64,000 bases of DNA from Polaribacter sp. GTDB lineage: Bacteria > Bacteroidota > Bacteroidia > Flavobacteriales > Flavobacteriaceae. Location of the stretch: assembly GCF_024639685.1 (NCBI RefSeq), contig NZ_JAHEHX010000019.1, forward strand, positions 124,001-188,000. The letters run 5' to 3'. This document shows positions 54,566 to 63,833 of this stretch, piece after piece (the stretch's first letter is position 1; every line of letters begins with the position of its first letter). The notes beneath the pieces were generated by a model. That model did not search any database and had not been told where the DNA came from. It was given only the letters and a program-made list of their open reading frames with translations. The position numbers and the translations under genes are program-made.

Positions 54566-55240
54566 ATGACAATAGAAAAATCTACGTTTCAATTCTTAAA
54601 ATATTTACGTAAAAACAACAATAGAGATTGGTTTGCAGATCATAAAGCAACTTATGAAAAAGCAAGGTTAAATGCCAAAGATGTCTTTGCAGAAGTATTA
54701 GAAAAACTAGAAGCGCATGATGAAATTGAGAAATCTAAGATGATGCGTATTTATAGAGATGTAAGATTCTCGAAAGATAAAACGCCTTATAAAGTTCATT
54801 TTTCGAATTCATATTCTAGATTAGGTGCATCTTTAAGAGGTGGTTATTTTTTACAGATTAGGCCTGGAGAATCTTTTTTAGCTGGTGGTTTCTGGGAACC
54901 TAGTAAAGAAGATTTGTTTAGATTAAGAAAAGAAATTGAGCAAGATTCCTCAGAGATTAGAGATATTTTAAGTGATAAAGAGTTCCAGAAGCATTTTGGA
55001 GATTCTTTTTATAGTTTTAGTGAATTAAACACGGCTCCTAGAGGTTTTGATAAAGAGCATAAAGATGTAGATCTTTTAAGAAAAAAAGGATTTATAGCTA
55101 TGAAGAAGTTCTCTGATAAAGAAGTTTTAGATAAAAATTTCACTCAAAATGTAAACGAAGGCTTTTTAGCTTTAAGACCTTTCTTTAATTTGTTTAGTGA
55201 TATTCTAACTACCAATTTAAATGGTGAATCTATCATTTAA
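54566..55240 (+). CDS. DUF2461 (TIGR02453) family protein
   Basis: This 224-residue protein has the family's opening STFQFLKYLRKNNNRDWFAD and SKMMRIYRDVRFSKDKTPYK, then GGYFLQIRPGESFLAGGFWE and APRGFDKEHKDVDLLRKKGF. The family is widespread and structurally uncharacterised to my knowledge. The conserved Arg, Lys and Trp residues suggest binding of a phosphorylated or nucleic acid ligand, but no activity is known. Its last eight bases overlap the end of the convergent MATE gene. Confidence 0.88.
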   Translation: MTIEKSTFQFLKYLRKNNNRDWFADHKATYEKARLNAKDVFAEVLEKLEAHDEIEKSKMMRIYRDVRFSKDKTPYKVHFSNSYSRLGASLRGGYFLQIRPGESFLAGGFWEPSKEDLFRLRKEIEQDSSEIRDILSDKEFQKHFGDSFYSFSELNTAPRGFDKEHKDVDLLRKKGFIAMKKFSDKEVLDKNFTQNVNEGFLALRPFFNLFSDILTTNLNGESII

Positions 55241-56570
55241 GGTTTTGATCAACCTCTCTTTTTAAAACCAAAACAGTTACAATAGTAGAAAGCGTATCTG
55301 CAATAGGAAAAGACCACCAAACACCAGCAACACCATAATATTTAGGTAAGAAATACGCTAATGGAATTAAGAAAATCCCCTGTTTTAGTAAGGTTAGTAT
55401 TAATGCAGGAATTGCTTTACCTGCTGCTTGAAAATAAGCAGAACCTATTAATTGCATGGTTACAATTGGCGTAACTAAAAAGACAATTAACATTGCATTG
55501 GGAGTTTCGCTTAATAGAGTAGTGTCATCTGTAAAAATCGAAATGATTTGTTCTTTAAAAATAACAATACCAATAAATATAATTGTACCTAAAATAGACC
55601 CAAAGTAAATCGATTTTTTAATGGTTTCTTTTACACGTTCATTTCTATTTGCGCCAATATTAAAACCTGCTACAGGCAAGAACCCTTGAGAAACTCCAAG
55701 AACTGGAGATAAAGCAAACATCATTACTCTGTTAATAATTCCGAAAATTGAAATAGATATTTCTCCTCCATAAGTAAATAAAGAATAATTAAGCACAATC
55801 ATTAAAATACTAATGGCTCCTTGTCTTACAACAGAAACTCCACCTAATCCTACAATTTCTCTAACTATTTTTAAATCTAGTTTAAAGTTTTTTGGAATTA
55901 TTTTTAACTCACTTTTATTTGATAAGAAGAGGTACAAAATATACAATCCACAACTAGCAAATGATATGGATGTAGCCAAACCAGCTCCTATCATTCCCCA
56001 ATCAAAATACTTTATAAAAATAATGTCTAAAATAATATTGAGCACTGCAGGAATCATCATAGCATACATGGCAAATTTTGGTTTACCTTCTGCTCTTATT
56101 ACAGGGTTACCCATCATTGCAAAGGCTAAAAATGGAACTCCGTAGATTACTAAAGCAAAATAGTCTGAGGCAATTGGCAAAATATCACCTTTTGCACCAA
56201 ACAAATCTAGAATAGGCACACTAAAAAAGTTACCTATTAGTACAAAAATAATTGCCAAAATTAGGGTTAAACAGATTTGGTTTCCAAAGGTTAGAAAAGC
56301 TTTCTCAGAATTTTCTGCACCTAATGCTCTGGAGATAATAGAGCTACCTCCAATACCAATACCCATTCCTATAGAGGATATTAAAAAAGCAATTGGTAAA
56401 ACCACTGTAATTGCAGCAATCGCTAAAACACCAATCCATTGCCCAACAAAAATGGTGTCTACAATCATGTTTAAAGACATTACAAGAATTCCAATGGTTG
56501 CAGGAACTGCTTGTTTTATCAATAATTTGCTAATTTTTTCTGTACCTAATTCGTTTGCTAATTGTGCCAT
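55233..56570 (-). CDS. MATE-family multidrug efflux transporter
   Basis: This protein of 445 residues has 12 hydrophobic segments arranged in two similar bundles, as in MatE transporters. The first bundle opens KISKLLIKQAVPATIGILVM, followed by VDTIFVGQWIG. A later landmark is GFLPVAGFNIGANRNERVKE. It exports cationic compounds by Na+ or H+ exchange. I start at 56570 (MAQLANELGTEKISK); the upstream in-frame ATG at 56624 gives a tail that is not conserved in the family. It diverges from the thioesterase gene and overlaps the DUF2461 end. Confidence 0.9.
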   Translation of the reverse strand: MAQLANELGTEKISKLLIKQAVPATIGILVMSLNMIVDTIFVGQWIGVLAIAAITVVLPIAFLISSIGMGIGIGGSSIISRALGAENSEKAFLTFGNQICLTLILAIIFVLIGNFFSVPILDLFGAKGDILPIASDYFALVIYGVPFLAFAMMGNPVIRAEGKPKFAMYAMMIPAVLNIILDIIFIKYFDWGMIGAGLATSISFASCGLYILYLFLSNKSELKIIPKNFKLDLKIVREIVGLGGVSVVRQGAISILMIVLNYSLFTYGGEISISIFGIINRVMMFALSPVLGVSQGFLPVAGFNIGANRNERVKETIKKSIYFGSILGTIIFIGIVIFKEQIISIFTDDTTLLSETPNAMLIVFLVTPIVTMQLIGSAYFQAAGKAIPALILTLLKQGIFLIPLAYFLPKYYGVAGVWWSFPIADTLSTIVTVLVLKREVDQNLK

Positions 56571-56665
56571 ACTTGAATGCAAATATCCTACTAAAAGTTT
56601 ATTATATGGGTAAAGTATCATCAATATTAGCTATACCTAAGTAAATTTTTATAAGTTTACTGAAA

Positions 56666-57070
56666 ATGAAAATTATGAATAATTTTTTCGAGGTAAAAAT
56701 CGAAATTACAGCAGAAGATATAGATGATTTGAATCATGTAAACAATGCTGTTTATGTAAAATGGATGGATCATGTTGCCTTTAAACATTGGGAGCATTTA
56801 ACCAAAAAAGAACCAATTACAGATACAATTTGGGTAGTGAGTAGACACGAAATAGATTATAAGAGTGAAGCTTTTTTGGGTGATGAAATTATTGCTAAAA
56901 CTTATGTAGGTAATACAAGAGGAGTAACTTCTGATCGATTCATTGAGTTTTATAAAGGAGAAACACTTTTGGCAAAATCTAAAACTATTTGGGTTTTATT
57001 AGATGCTATAAGCTACAAACCTGTAAGAATTAGAGAAAATATTTTAAATCTATTGCAACCTTTTAAATAA
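56666..57070 (+). CDS. Acyl-CoA thioesterase, hotdog fold (4HBT)
   Basis: This 134-residue protein has the 4-hydroxybenzoyl-CoA thioesterase-type hotdog fold. Its signature is ITAEDIDDLNHVNNAVYVKW, where the Asp and Asn-His pair are the catalytic face. The long helix MDHVAFKHWEHL follows, then strands DTIWVVSRHEIDYKSEAFLG and RGVTSDRFIEFYKG. It hydrolyses an acyl-CoA of unknown chain. It lies 28 bases upstream of a DEAD helicase gene that has its own clear promoter. Confidence 0.87.
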   Translation: MKIMNNFFEVKIEITAEDIDDLNHVNNAVYVKWMDHVAFKHWEHLTKKEPITDTIWVVSRHEIDYKSEAFLGDEIIAKTYVGNTRGVTSDRFIEFYKGETLLAKSKTIWVLLDAISYKPVRIRENILNLLQPFK

Positions 57071-57081
57071 AAGTATCTTTG
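57053..57081 (+). promoter_or_regulatory. Bacteroidota housekeeping promoter of the DEAD helicase gene
   Basis: TTG (57053-57055), 18 bases, then TATCTTTG (57074-57081), a full match to TTG-N17-23-TAnnTTTG. The ATG follows at 57099, giving a leader of only about 12 bases. The -33 element lies inside the end of the thioesterase gene. Confidence 0.6.
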
Positions 57082-57098
57082 CACAAAATTTAGATAGA

Positions 57099-58220
57099 AT
57101 GTCAACATTTGCAGCATTAGGAATTAGAAAAGATTTCATAAAATCTATTAAAGAAATTGGTATTACAATACCTACAGATATTCAAGAGAAAGCAATACCT
57201 GTATTGTTAAAATCACCCACAGATTTTATTGGATTAGCACAAACAGGAACAGGAAAAACAGCTGCTTTTGGTTTGCCTGTTTTACATCATATAGATGCTA
57301 ATTCAGAGCACATACAAGCCTTGATTTTATCGCCAACAAGAGAATTAGTTCAACAGATAAAAAAACAATTGTTTAAGTTTACAAAATATGTAGATGAGCG
57401 TATTTTTTTAGAAGCCGTTTTTGGTGGAGAAAAGATAGACAGACAAATGAATAATTTAAAGAGAACTACTCATGTTGTAATTGCAACTCCTGGTAGATTA
57501 ATAGATTTAATTGAAAGAGGAGCTGCAGATATTAGCCATGTAAAAACAGTTATTTTAGATGAAGCAGATGAAATGCTAAGTATGGGGTTTAAACAAGATT
57601 TAAATAGAATCTTAAAATTCACTACAAAATCTGACAGAAAAACTTGGTTGTTTTCAGCTACAATGCCAGAAGAAATAAAGCGAATTGTAAAAACATATAT
57701 GGATGCTAACGCTCCAAGAATTGAAATTAATAGAAACGCTTTAGTAAATGCAAATATTCGTCATCAATTTGTAAAAACAACTTTAAAAGAAAAGGTAGCA
57801 GACATTGTTACTTTTTTAGAGAAAAGACAAGCACAAAGAGGTATTATATTTTGTAGAACAAAAGCTGGTGCTCAAAACTTAGCAAAGCAATTGGTAGAAG
57901 AAGGTTTTTCTGCAGCAGCTTTAGAAGGAGATATGCAACAGAAAGAGAGAGATAAAGTGATGCGTGCTTTTAAAAATGAAAACTTACAATATTTAATTTC
58001 TACAGATGTTTCTGCACGTGGAATTGATGTTAGAGAGTTAGAATTTGTAATTCATCATCAATTACCAGAACAATTAGAATATTACACTCACAGAAGTGGA
58101 AGAACAGCAAGAGCTGGTAAAACAGGAACTTCTTTGGCGTTTATTTTACCATCAGAATTAGAAAAGATACATCAGATTCAAAAAGAACTGAATATTAAAT
58201 TTACAGAAGTTACTGTGTAA
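57099..58220 (+). CDS. DEAD-box RNA helicase (RhlE/CsdA type, short C-terminus)
   Basis: This 373-residue helicase has the Q motif (IGITIPTDIQEKAIP), AQTGTGKTAAFG (I), SPTRELV (Ia), TPGRLID (Ib), LDEADEMLSMGF (II), SATMP (III), STDVSARGID (V) and HRSGRTARAG (VI). It ends directly after the second RecA-like domain (LNIKFTEVTV), with none of the basic or DbpA-type tails that longer homologues carry. It probably acts in ribosome assembly or RNA turnover. The next gene starts at the base after its stop. Confidence 0.92.
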   Translation: MSTFAALGIRKDFIKSIKEIGITIPTDIQEKAIPVLLKSPTDFIGLAQTGTGKTAAFGLPVLHHIDANSEHIQALILSPTRELVQQIKKQLFKFTKYVDERIFLEAVFGGEKIDRQMNNLKRTTHVVIATPGRLIDLIERGAADISHVKTVILDEADEMLSMGFKQDLNRILKFTTKSDRKTWLFSATMPEEIKRIVKTYMDANAPRIEINRNALVNANIRHQFVKTTLKEKVADIVTFLEKRQAQRGIIFCRTKAGAQNLAKQLVEEGFSAAALEGDMQQKERDKVMRAFKNENLQYLISTDVSARGIDVRELEFVIHHQLPEQLEYYTHRSGRTARAGKTGTSLAFILPSELEKIHQIQKELNIKFTEVTV

Positions 58221-58837
58221 ATGACTTTAATTTATACCATAGATATTTTAGGAACTTTTGCTTTTGCAATTAGTGGAGCATTAGTAGCTTCAGATAAAAA
58301 GTTTGATTTGTTTGGTGTACTCATTATAGCCTTTGTAACTGCAGTTGGTGGAGGAATGTTACGCGATATTTTAATAAACGCACATCCTATAAATTGGATT
58401 TGCGATTTGAATTATCTATGGACTATTTTTTTGGCCGTTTTTTTAACTTTTTTATTTAAAAGTAAAATAGCTTATTTGAGTAAAACATTGTTTTTGTTTG
58501 ATACCATTGGTATTAGTGTGTTTACACTACTAGGTCTACAAAAAGGATTGTCTTTTGATCTTCATCCTTTAATTGCTTTAATTATGGGTATGATTTCTGC
58601 TGTTTTTGGTGAGATGTGTTAACTAATAAAGTACCGTTAATTTTTGAGAAAGAAATTTATGCATCTGCTTGTTTGGCTGGTGGAATTTCTTATCTAGCAC
58701 TTACTTTTCTGGAAGCTCTAAAAGATATTAACTTTATCATTTCTGCATCAGTTATCATCATAATTCGATTAATTTCTGTGAAGTATGAGCTAGAGTTACC
58801 AAAAATTAACGATGATCTATTTTCTAAAAAACAATAA
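58221..58837 (+). pseudogene. TRIC-type/UPF0126 membrane channel, broken by an internal deletion
   Basis: Two frames together make one trimeric intracellular cation channel-type (UPF0126) protein of about 205 residues. The first (58221-58622) has repeat 1, TIDILGTFAFAISGALVASD, AVGGGMLRDILINAHP, and the start of repeat 2 as far as LIMGMISAVFGEMC, then stops. The second continues as LTNKVPLIFEKEIYASACLA in another frame. The family has GGVLRDVLTN at the junction. Aligning GGT with GAGATGTGTTAACT shows that about ten bases coding for G-x-L-R are missing. The cut removes the second copy of the conserved GG-x-x-RD motif, so the channel is unlikely to work. It follows the helicase without a gap. 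Confidence 0.83.
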
Positions 58838-58839
58838 TT

Positions 58840-59303
58840 ATGAAACCACAAGAATTTAAAAATTTCGAAGCGTTTAAACAAATTCTAGGTAAGGAGTTAC
58901 CTAAAGGAGATTGGTATACCATTACTCAAGAAATGATTAACGATTTTGCCAATGCAACTTTAGACAAGCAATGGATTCATGTTGATGAAGATAGAGCAAA
59001 AAAGAATCACCATTTAAAAGTACAGTAGCTCATGGTTTTATGTCTGTAGCTATGATTTCTAAAATGTTAGAAGAAGCTTTTTCAATTAAAAGTGTAAAAA
59101 TGGGTTTAAATTATGGATTGAATAAAGTTCGTTTTCCAAACCCTGTGCCTGTAAATAGCGAATTAAGAATGCTTAGTTCAGTAAAAGAAATTGAGCCTTT
59201 AGCAAATAATGGTATTAAAGTTACTTTTAGCTGTATAATAGAAATAAAAGGCCAAAACAAACCTGCTTGTGTAACGGAATTCTTAGCAGCCTTGTTTGAA
59301 TAA
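58840..59303 (+). pseudogene. MaoC-like hotdog dehydratase, frameshifted
   Basis: The first frame (from 58840) has the MaoC start EFKNFEAFKQILGKELPKGD and ATLDKQWIHVDEDRAKK, then goes out of frame (NHHLKVQ, stop at 59028). The second frame carries the remainder from MSVAMISKMLEEAF to CVTEFLAALFE. One extra A in the A6 run at 58998-59003 would restore KKESPFKSTVAHGFMS, the family's own sequence including its catalytic His region. The intact protein would be about 154 residues, a normal size for MaoC-type enoyl-CoA hydratases. It is a one-base loss, either real or a sequencing error. Confidence 0.85.
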
Positions 59304-59312
59304 AAAATATAA

Positions 59313-59343
59313 AAAAACTCTCAATGTAATATTGAGAGTTTTT
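59313..59343. terminator. Bidirectional intrinsic terminator
   Basis: AAAAACTCTCAAT (59313-59325) pairs with ATTGAGAGTTTTT (59331-59343) around a five-base loop. It lies between the MaoC remnant and the convergent amidohydrolase gene. Confidence 0.85.
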
Positions 59344-59346
59344 AAT

Positions 59347-62300
59347 TTAATTTTTAATTCCTGGTAAACCATTTGGTTTTTTCTGATGCCACCAAAAATC
59401 AGTTGCTTTTTGGTGTCTAGGATATACTTCATTCAAATTATTAGCATCATACAAACGTCCATTTTTCATAACTTGATAAATAGTATTTGTATTTCTAATA
59501 TCGTCTAACGGATTTTTATCTAATATGATAAAATCAGCCATTTTTCCAATTTCTAAAGAACCAAGATCGCCATCTAAGCCTAACGATTTTGCACCTAAAA
59601 TTGTTGCTGCTTTTAAGACATTCATTTTACTTGTACCTGAAGCTGTTGCCCAAAGTTCCCAATGAAAACCTAAACCTTGTAATTGTCCATGGCTACCAAC
59701 ACCTGTTAAACCACCTGCATTAATTAAATCTTCTACAAAGTTGGCATGTTTTGTAAATATGTGTTCTTCATCCATAAACCAACTTGGTCTTCTTCTAGAT
59801 TTACTAGCTAAGTCTGTGTAAGGTGTAAAGTATTGTAACTTTTTATCATGATAAGGATTCTCTCTAGAGTAGAAATAATTTTCAGCCCAAGGTCCTCCAT
59901 AAGAAACCAATAAGGTTGGTGTATAAGCAATTTGAGCTTCTGCCACAGATTGAATAATATCTTTGTATAAAGGAGTTACTGGGTATGAGTGTTCATGACC
60001 TGGATAACCATCTAATATTTCTGTAAGGTTTAATTTAAAATCTAAAGCTCCTTCTGTAGTTGGCATTAATTGTTGCTCTTTAGCAGCTTGAATTACCCAT
60101 TGTCTGTGCTGTCTGTTACCAACAATGTACATTTTAATGGTATTCGTATTGTAATATTTGCTGTACTTTTTAAGCGCTTCTTTTGTCTGCTCATAGCTTT
60201 TTAAGTTATAAGCCCAATACCCTAAACCAGGTCCTGTAGAATAAGCTCTTGGCCCTAACATTTGCCCGGTTTTTACCAAATCAAAATACGTAAGTACATC
60301 TGTTGTACCTGTTTGTGGGTCTCTGGATGCTGTTACACCATAAGCAAGATTTGCTGCATAAGACCAAATTTGTTTTTTATGAATACCTGCATACGTTCTT
60401 AAATGAGAATGTGTATCTATAAAACCTGGAACAATTGTTTTTCCTTTGGCATTTATGATTGTAGCTTTTTTAGGAACATCTAAAGTCCCTGTTTTTCCTA
60501 TTGCTTTAATTCTATTATTTACTACTAAAATATCTCCATTTTTAATCACTTTATCGCCATTCATGGTAATAATTCTTGCCCCTTGAATTAAGGCTGTTCC
60601 TTTAGGAATATCTCTCTGAATAGCAACGTTTACATCAATTTCTAATGGTTTGTATGTTGCATCATACTTATTTTTTTTAGCTGCTTCTTTATCTTTCTTT
60701 TCTTCTTCTTTTCTTTTTTCATCAGATAATTTAGAAAGTTCCTTTTTTCTAGCTTTCTTTTTATCCTTTTGGTCTTGTTCTAATTTTTTAGCTGCTACCA
60801 AATCATAACTAAAAAAGGCTTTACCTAAAGACCAATGCACACTGTTTCCATCTTTTGCCCAAGAAGGAAATTCACCTCCATAAGTTGTGAGCTTCCATGA
60901 AGGAAATGATGCAGAAGAAGGGTTAGATACAGAAATTGTTGGAGTTTGTCCATATTTAGGAACAGTTACCACATAAATATCATTGGTTATTAAAGCCATG
61001 GCTTTATCTCCTTCAGGAGCCATGTAAACTTCTACTGGTCTAGATGCATTGTTTCTTTCTTCAGTTACATCATCATCTATATGACCAAAATCTACCACGT
61101 CTTTATGAGAGTTACCAAATGTTACAATACCTTTTATACTTATAATTTTCTTCTCATCTGTTCCATCCCAACGAATTGAGCTTAGGCCAGAACCATTGCT
61201 TAAATAGATTCTATTATCATTCTTTACAAAATGAGGATTTCCTCTTCTATTTGTTTTAGTAATAAAGTTTATAGCACCTCCATCACCAGAAATCCATGCT
61301 AAATCTTCACCACCAGAAAAAGCACCTCTTGTATAGGCGTTTTTAAAGTTTTGCGCACTTCCTTTAGTAAAAACAATTCTATTGGTTTTTGCATCCCAAA
61401 CTGGTGTATTGTACAATGCAGATGTAGTTGTTAGTTGAACAGGTTTACCACCTTTTGCACTTACTTTGTATAAATGACCTCCATCTTTATCAGACCAAGT
61501 TGTATACACTATTTCCTTTCCATCTGGAGACCAATTTGGTTGCATTTCATTCAAATCCATTTTGGTTAACCTTTTTGGTTTTCCATCAGGAAACTTCATA
61601 ACATATAATTTGTTTAAAGCATTAAAAACAATTTGTTTTCCATCTGGAGAAGTCTTTGGATTTCTAATTTGATTTGCAAACATTTCTGGATCATCAGAAA
61701 TAGGATATTTAAAGTCTAATTTTGGACCAATTGCCAAAGCTAAATCAACCTCAAAAGGAATTTCTATTGCATTATCACCAGAAACTGGTATTCTATAAAT
61801 TTTACCTCCATAAGAAGCTAAAACTTCTTTATTATTAGGTGTAAAAGCCATTGCTGGTAATACTCCTAAAGAAGCAACAGATTCTTGTTCATCTCTTTGA
61901 ATAGGATAGGCCAACCAATTTTCATCACCAGAAATTAAATCTCTTAAAACTAAACCTGTTTTTTCTTCATATCTAGATCCATATACCATATATTTTCCAT
62001 CGCTAGAAAGAGTAGGAGTAAAGGCAGAACCATATCTAGAAGTTATTCTTGTAGATTTTCCTGTTTCTAAATCATATCTAGAAATTTGATATTGAGGTAA
62101 TTGTGCATTGTAATTCCAGCCACCATTTCTGGTTGAATAGTAAATGTATTTGTTGTCTGCGCTAAAAACAGGTTCAACAGTTTTTAAACTTGCTGGTTCT
62201 TTTATGAGCTGTGTTCCACTACCTGCATCTTTATGATACAAATGTAATTTTAGGTTTCTTTTACCTTTTGCAGCTACTATATATTCTCCATCTGGAGACC

Positions 62301-62730
62301 AGGCTACAGATTCTACAGAGCCTCTTTTGTCTTTTGTAACTTGTTTTGTTTCTTTCGTTGCTAAATCTAAAATCCAAACATTGTCATTACCACTTCTATC
62401 AGAGGCAAAAGCGATACTTTTTCCATCAGGACTGTAACTAGGTTTAGTGTCTAGAGCCATGCCATCTGTTATTCTTGTGGCTTTACCACCAGAAAAAGGA
62501 ATGGTATATAAATCTCCAAGCATGCTAAACATAATTGTTTCTCCATCTGGACTAATATCTAAGGAAAGCCAAGTTCCTTCTGTGGTATTAAAATTTATCA
62601 TTCTACCACTTTCTAGTGATAGCTCTTTAAACTTTTCTTGACCAGATAAAGAATCTTTTTCTTGAGCGAAAGCAGTAAATGAAAGTATTCCTGCGATAAA
62701 TGCAATTATAAAATTATACTGTAGTTTCAT
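59347..62730 (-). CDS. Exported WD40-like (PD40) / amidohydrolase fusion protein
   Basis: This 1127-residue protein has a signal peptide (about 1-22, ending TAFAQ). TolB-like PD40 repeats follow (about 45-620), with the WSPDGEYIVAAK and FASDRSGNDNVWILDL type of blade. A highly charged Lys/Glu linker lies at about 655-690. An amidohydrolase domain then carries IITMNGDKVIKNGDILVVNN, the metal motif VPGFIDTHSHLRTYAG (about 765), HEHSYPVTPLY, GVGSHGQLQG and the C-terminal DFIILDKNPLDDIRNTNTIY. Such fusions are common in Bacteroidota. They may be periplasmic peptidases or hydrolases of cyclic amides; the substrate is unknown. It is monocistronic. Confidence 0.9.
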   Translation of the reverse strand: MKLQYNFIIAFIAGILSFTAFAQEKDSLSGQEKFKELSLESGRMINFNTTEGTWLSLDISPDGETIMFSMLGDLYTIPFSGGKATRITDGMALDTKPSYSPDGKSIAFASDRSGNDNVWILDLATKETKQVTKDKRGSVESVAWSPDGEYIVAAKGKRNLKLHLYHKDAGSGTQLIKEPASLKTVEPVFSADNKYIYYSTRNGGWNYNAQLPQYQISRYDLETGKSTRITSRYGSAFTPTLSSDGKYMVYGSRYEEKTGLVLRDLISGDENWLAYPIQRDEQESVASLGVLPAMAFTPNNKEVLASYGGKIYRIPVSGDNAIEIPFEVDLALAIGPKLDFKYPISDDPEMFANQIRNPKTSPDGKQIVFNALNKLYVMKFPDGKPKRLTKMDLNEMQPNWSPDGKEIVYTTWSDKDGGHLYKVSAKGGKPVQLTTTSALYNTPVWDAKTNRIVFTKGSAQNFKNAYTRGAFSGGEDLAWISGDGGAINFITKTNRRGNPHFVKNDNRIYLSNGSGLSSIRWDGTDEKKIISIKGIVTFGNSHKDVVDFGHIDDDVTEERNNASRPVEVYMAPEGDKAMALITNDIYVVTVPKYGQTPTISVSNPSSASFPSWKLTTYGGEFPSWAKDGNSVHWSLGKAFFSYDLVAAKKLEQDQKDKKKARKKELSKLSDEKRKEEEKKDKEAAKKNKYDATYKPLEIDVNVAIQRDIPKGTALIQGARIITMNGDKVIKNGDILVVNNRIKAIGKTGTLDVPKKATIINAKGKTIVPGFIDTHSHLRTYAGIHKKQIWSYAANLAYGVTASRDPQTGTTDVLTYFDLVKTGQMLGPRAYSTGPGLGYWAYNLKSYEQTKEALKKYSKYYNTNTIKMYIVGNRQHRQWVIQAAKEQQLMPTTEGALDFKLNLTEILDGYPGHEHSYPVTPLYKDIIQSVAEAQIAYTPTLLVSYGGPWAENYFYSRENPYHDKKLQYFTPYTDLASKSRRRPSWFMDEEHIFTKHANFVEDLINAGGLTGVGSHGQLQGLGFHWELWATASGTSKMNVLKAATILGAKSLGLDGDLGSLEIGKMADFIILDKNPLDDIRNTNTIYQVMKNGRLYDANNLNEVYPRHQKATDFWWHQKKPNGLPGIKN

Positions 62731-62855
62731 AGGTATGGAATTATTTTATTCTTTTAATTTAAATGTATTTATGATTTAGATTTTAACTAGGTTTTTAACG
62801 CTTTAAATTCTCAATAAAAAAACTGCATTAAGTAGCATTTATAACTTATCATTTT

Positions 62856-63272
62856 CTAATTTAAAATCCCTTCTGTGATACATCTTTTAGAGTACCAAAT
62901 TAAAAAGATACAGAAGATAATAATCATTATTGGCATTACTACATTAGAAAGTGTTACTGTTGCTAACAAATAACCCTGTTGAGCAATGGCACAAATACCG
63001 GACATTAAAAAGAAGTAGTAAGCAATTTTTTTTCTAGCTAATAATAAAATACAAGCTAAACCACCTCCAAAAACAGCTATTGCAAATAAAGCTGTATACC
63101 AAGCAGGATATTCTACTAAAAACTCTGCTTGTTGTTCTTTTGGTAAGGTAGCAATCATTTCTTCTGTCATGAAAGCTTGAATTAAATAAGCTCCAACTCC
63201 CATTAAATTCCAAATAAGAGCTAATACTCCAATAATATAAAATTTAGGGCTTGGTTTTTTTTTGATACTCAT
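62856..63272 (-). CDS. Four-helix membrane protein of unknown function
   Basis: This 138-residue protein has four hydrophobic helices (about 11-34, 56-77, 85-106 and 110-130). The sequence contains FYIIGVLALIWNLMGVGAYL at the start and EYPAWYTALFAIAVFGGGLA in the middle. Homologues in flavobacteria are sometimes called sugar transporter without support; I see no transport motif. It diverges from the membrane protein/XRE regulator pair at 63389, and the region between (63273-63388) is rich in TTTGT repeats. Confidence 0.7.
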   Translation of the reverse strand: MSIKKKPSPKFYIIGVLALIWNLMGVGAYLIQAFMTEEMIATLPKEQQAEFLVEYPAWYTALFAIAVFGGGLACILLLARKKIAYYFFLMSGICAIAQQGYLLATVTLSNVVMPIMIIIFCIFLIWYSKRCITEGILN

Positions 63273-63312
63273 GATGTTATTTTTTGGTTGATTTTTTAAA
63301 AGTAATAAAAAA

Positions 63313-63379
63313 TTTGTAAAATCGTAAAATGTAAATTATATTTGTCATTATATAAAAAAAATTTGTCAATTTGTAAAAT
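63313..63379 (+). promoter_or_regulatory. Promoter with a cluster of TTTGT(A/C)A repeats
   Basis: TTG (63314-63316) and TATATTTG (63337-63344) form a TTG-N20-TAnnTTTG promoter for the gene at 63389. Around it AATTTGTAAAAT occurs twice exactly (63311-63322, 63368-63379), with two TTTGTCA copies between them. The repeats could be operator sites of the XRE regulator encoded two genes on. Confidence 0.5.
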
Positions 63380-63388
63380 AAAGTTAAA

Positions 63389-63832
63389 ATGATAAAGCAA
63401 TCAATTTGTGAAAAAGAAAAGAGTTATGTAGAGAAAATGAATAAATTTCAACTACAACATAAATATAAAAAAGTAGGTTATATCATTTCGTTTGCTGCTT
63501 TTTCCTTAATGATTGTAAAGAAGTTTGTTGATGAACCTAGCTGGGTGAAGCCTGTTTTATCTGGTATTTTATTAGTAGGTATGCTATTTATTTCTTTGGC
63601 AAAAGAAAAACTAGAAGATAAGTATTTAGAGAGTTTACGTTCTCAATCATATAGAATTGCATTTATTCTTGTTATTCTTTATGCTCTAGTAAAGCCTTTT
63701 ATCAATTTTGGAGTGGGATTGTTGTTTGATGAAACTGAAAAATTAGAGGGGTTAAATTATTTTCAGATTTTGTTTTATATGCTAGTTGTTCAATTAATGG
63801 TTTTTTGGCAATTAAAAAGAATGAATAGATAA
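63389..63832 (+). CDS. Membrane protein preceding an XRE-type regulator
   Basis: This 147-residue protein has four hydrophobic segments (about 29-45, 52-70, 85-105 and 120-140) and a charged start (CEKEKSYVEKMNKFQLQHKY). I do not recognise a named family. One base separates its stop from the start of a small XRE/Cro-type regulator, an arrangement seen often in bacteria where a short HTH protein and a membrane protein of the DUF2178 or related type are co-transcribed. Function is unknown. Confidence 0.7.
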   Translation: MIKQSICEKEKSYVEKMNKFQLQHKYKKVGYIISFAAFSLMIVKKFVDEPSWVKPVLSGILLVGMLFISLAKEKLEDKYLESLRSQSYRIAFILVILYALVKPFINFGVGLLFDETEKLEGLNYFQILFYMLVVQLMVFWQLKRMNR

Positions 63833-63833
63833 G

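Noticed and set aside
54509..54592. Longer DUF1853 protein starting at 54592
   Set aside because: It would overlap the start of the divergent DUF2461 gene and reads unlike the family; the ATG at 54508 gives the normal beginning.
59040..59303. Independent small gene beginning MSVAMISK
   Set aside because: The sequence is the second half of a MaoC protein and follows from the first half by a one-base shift.
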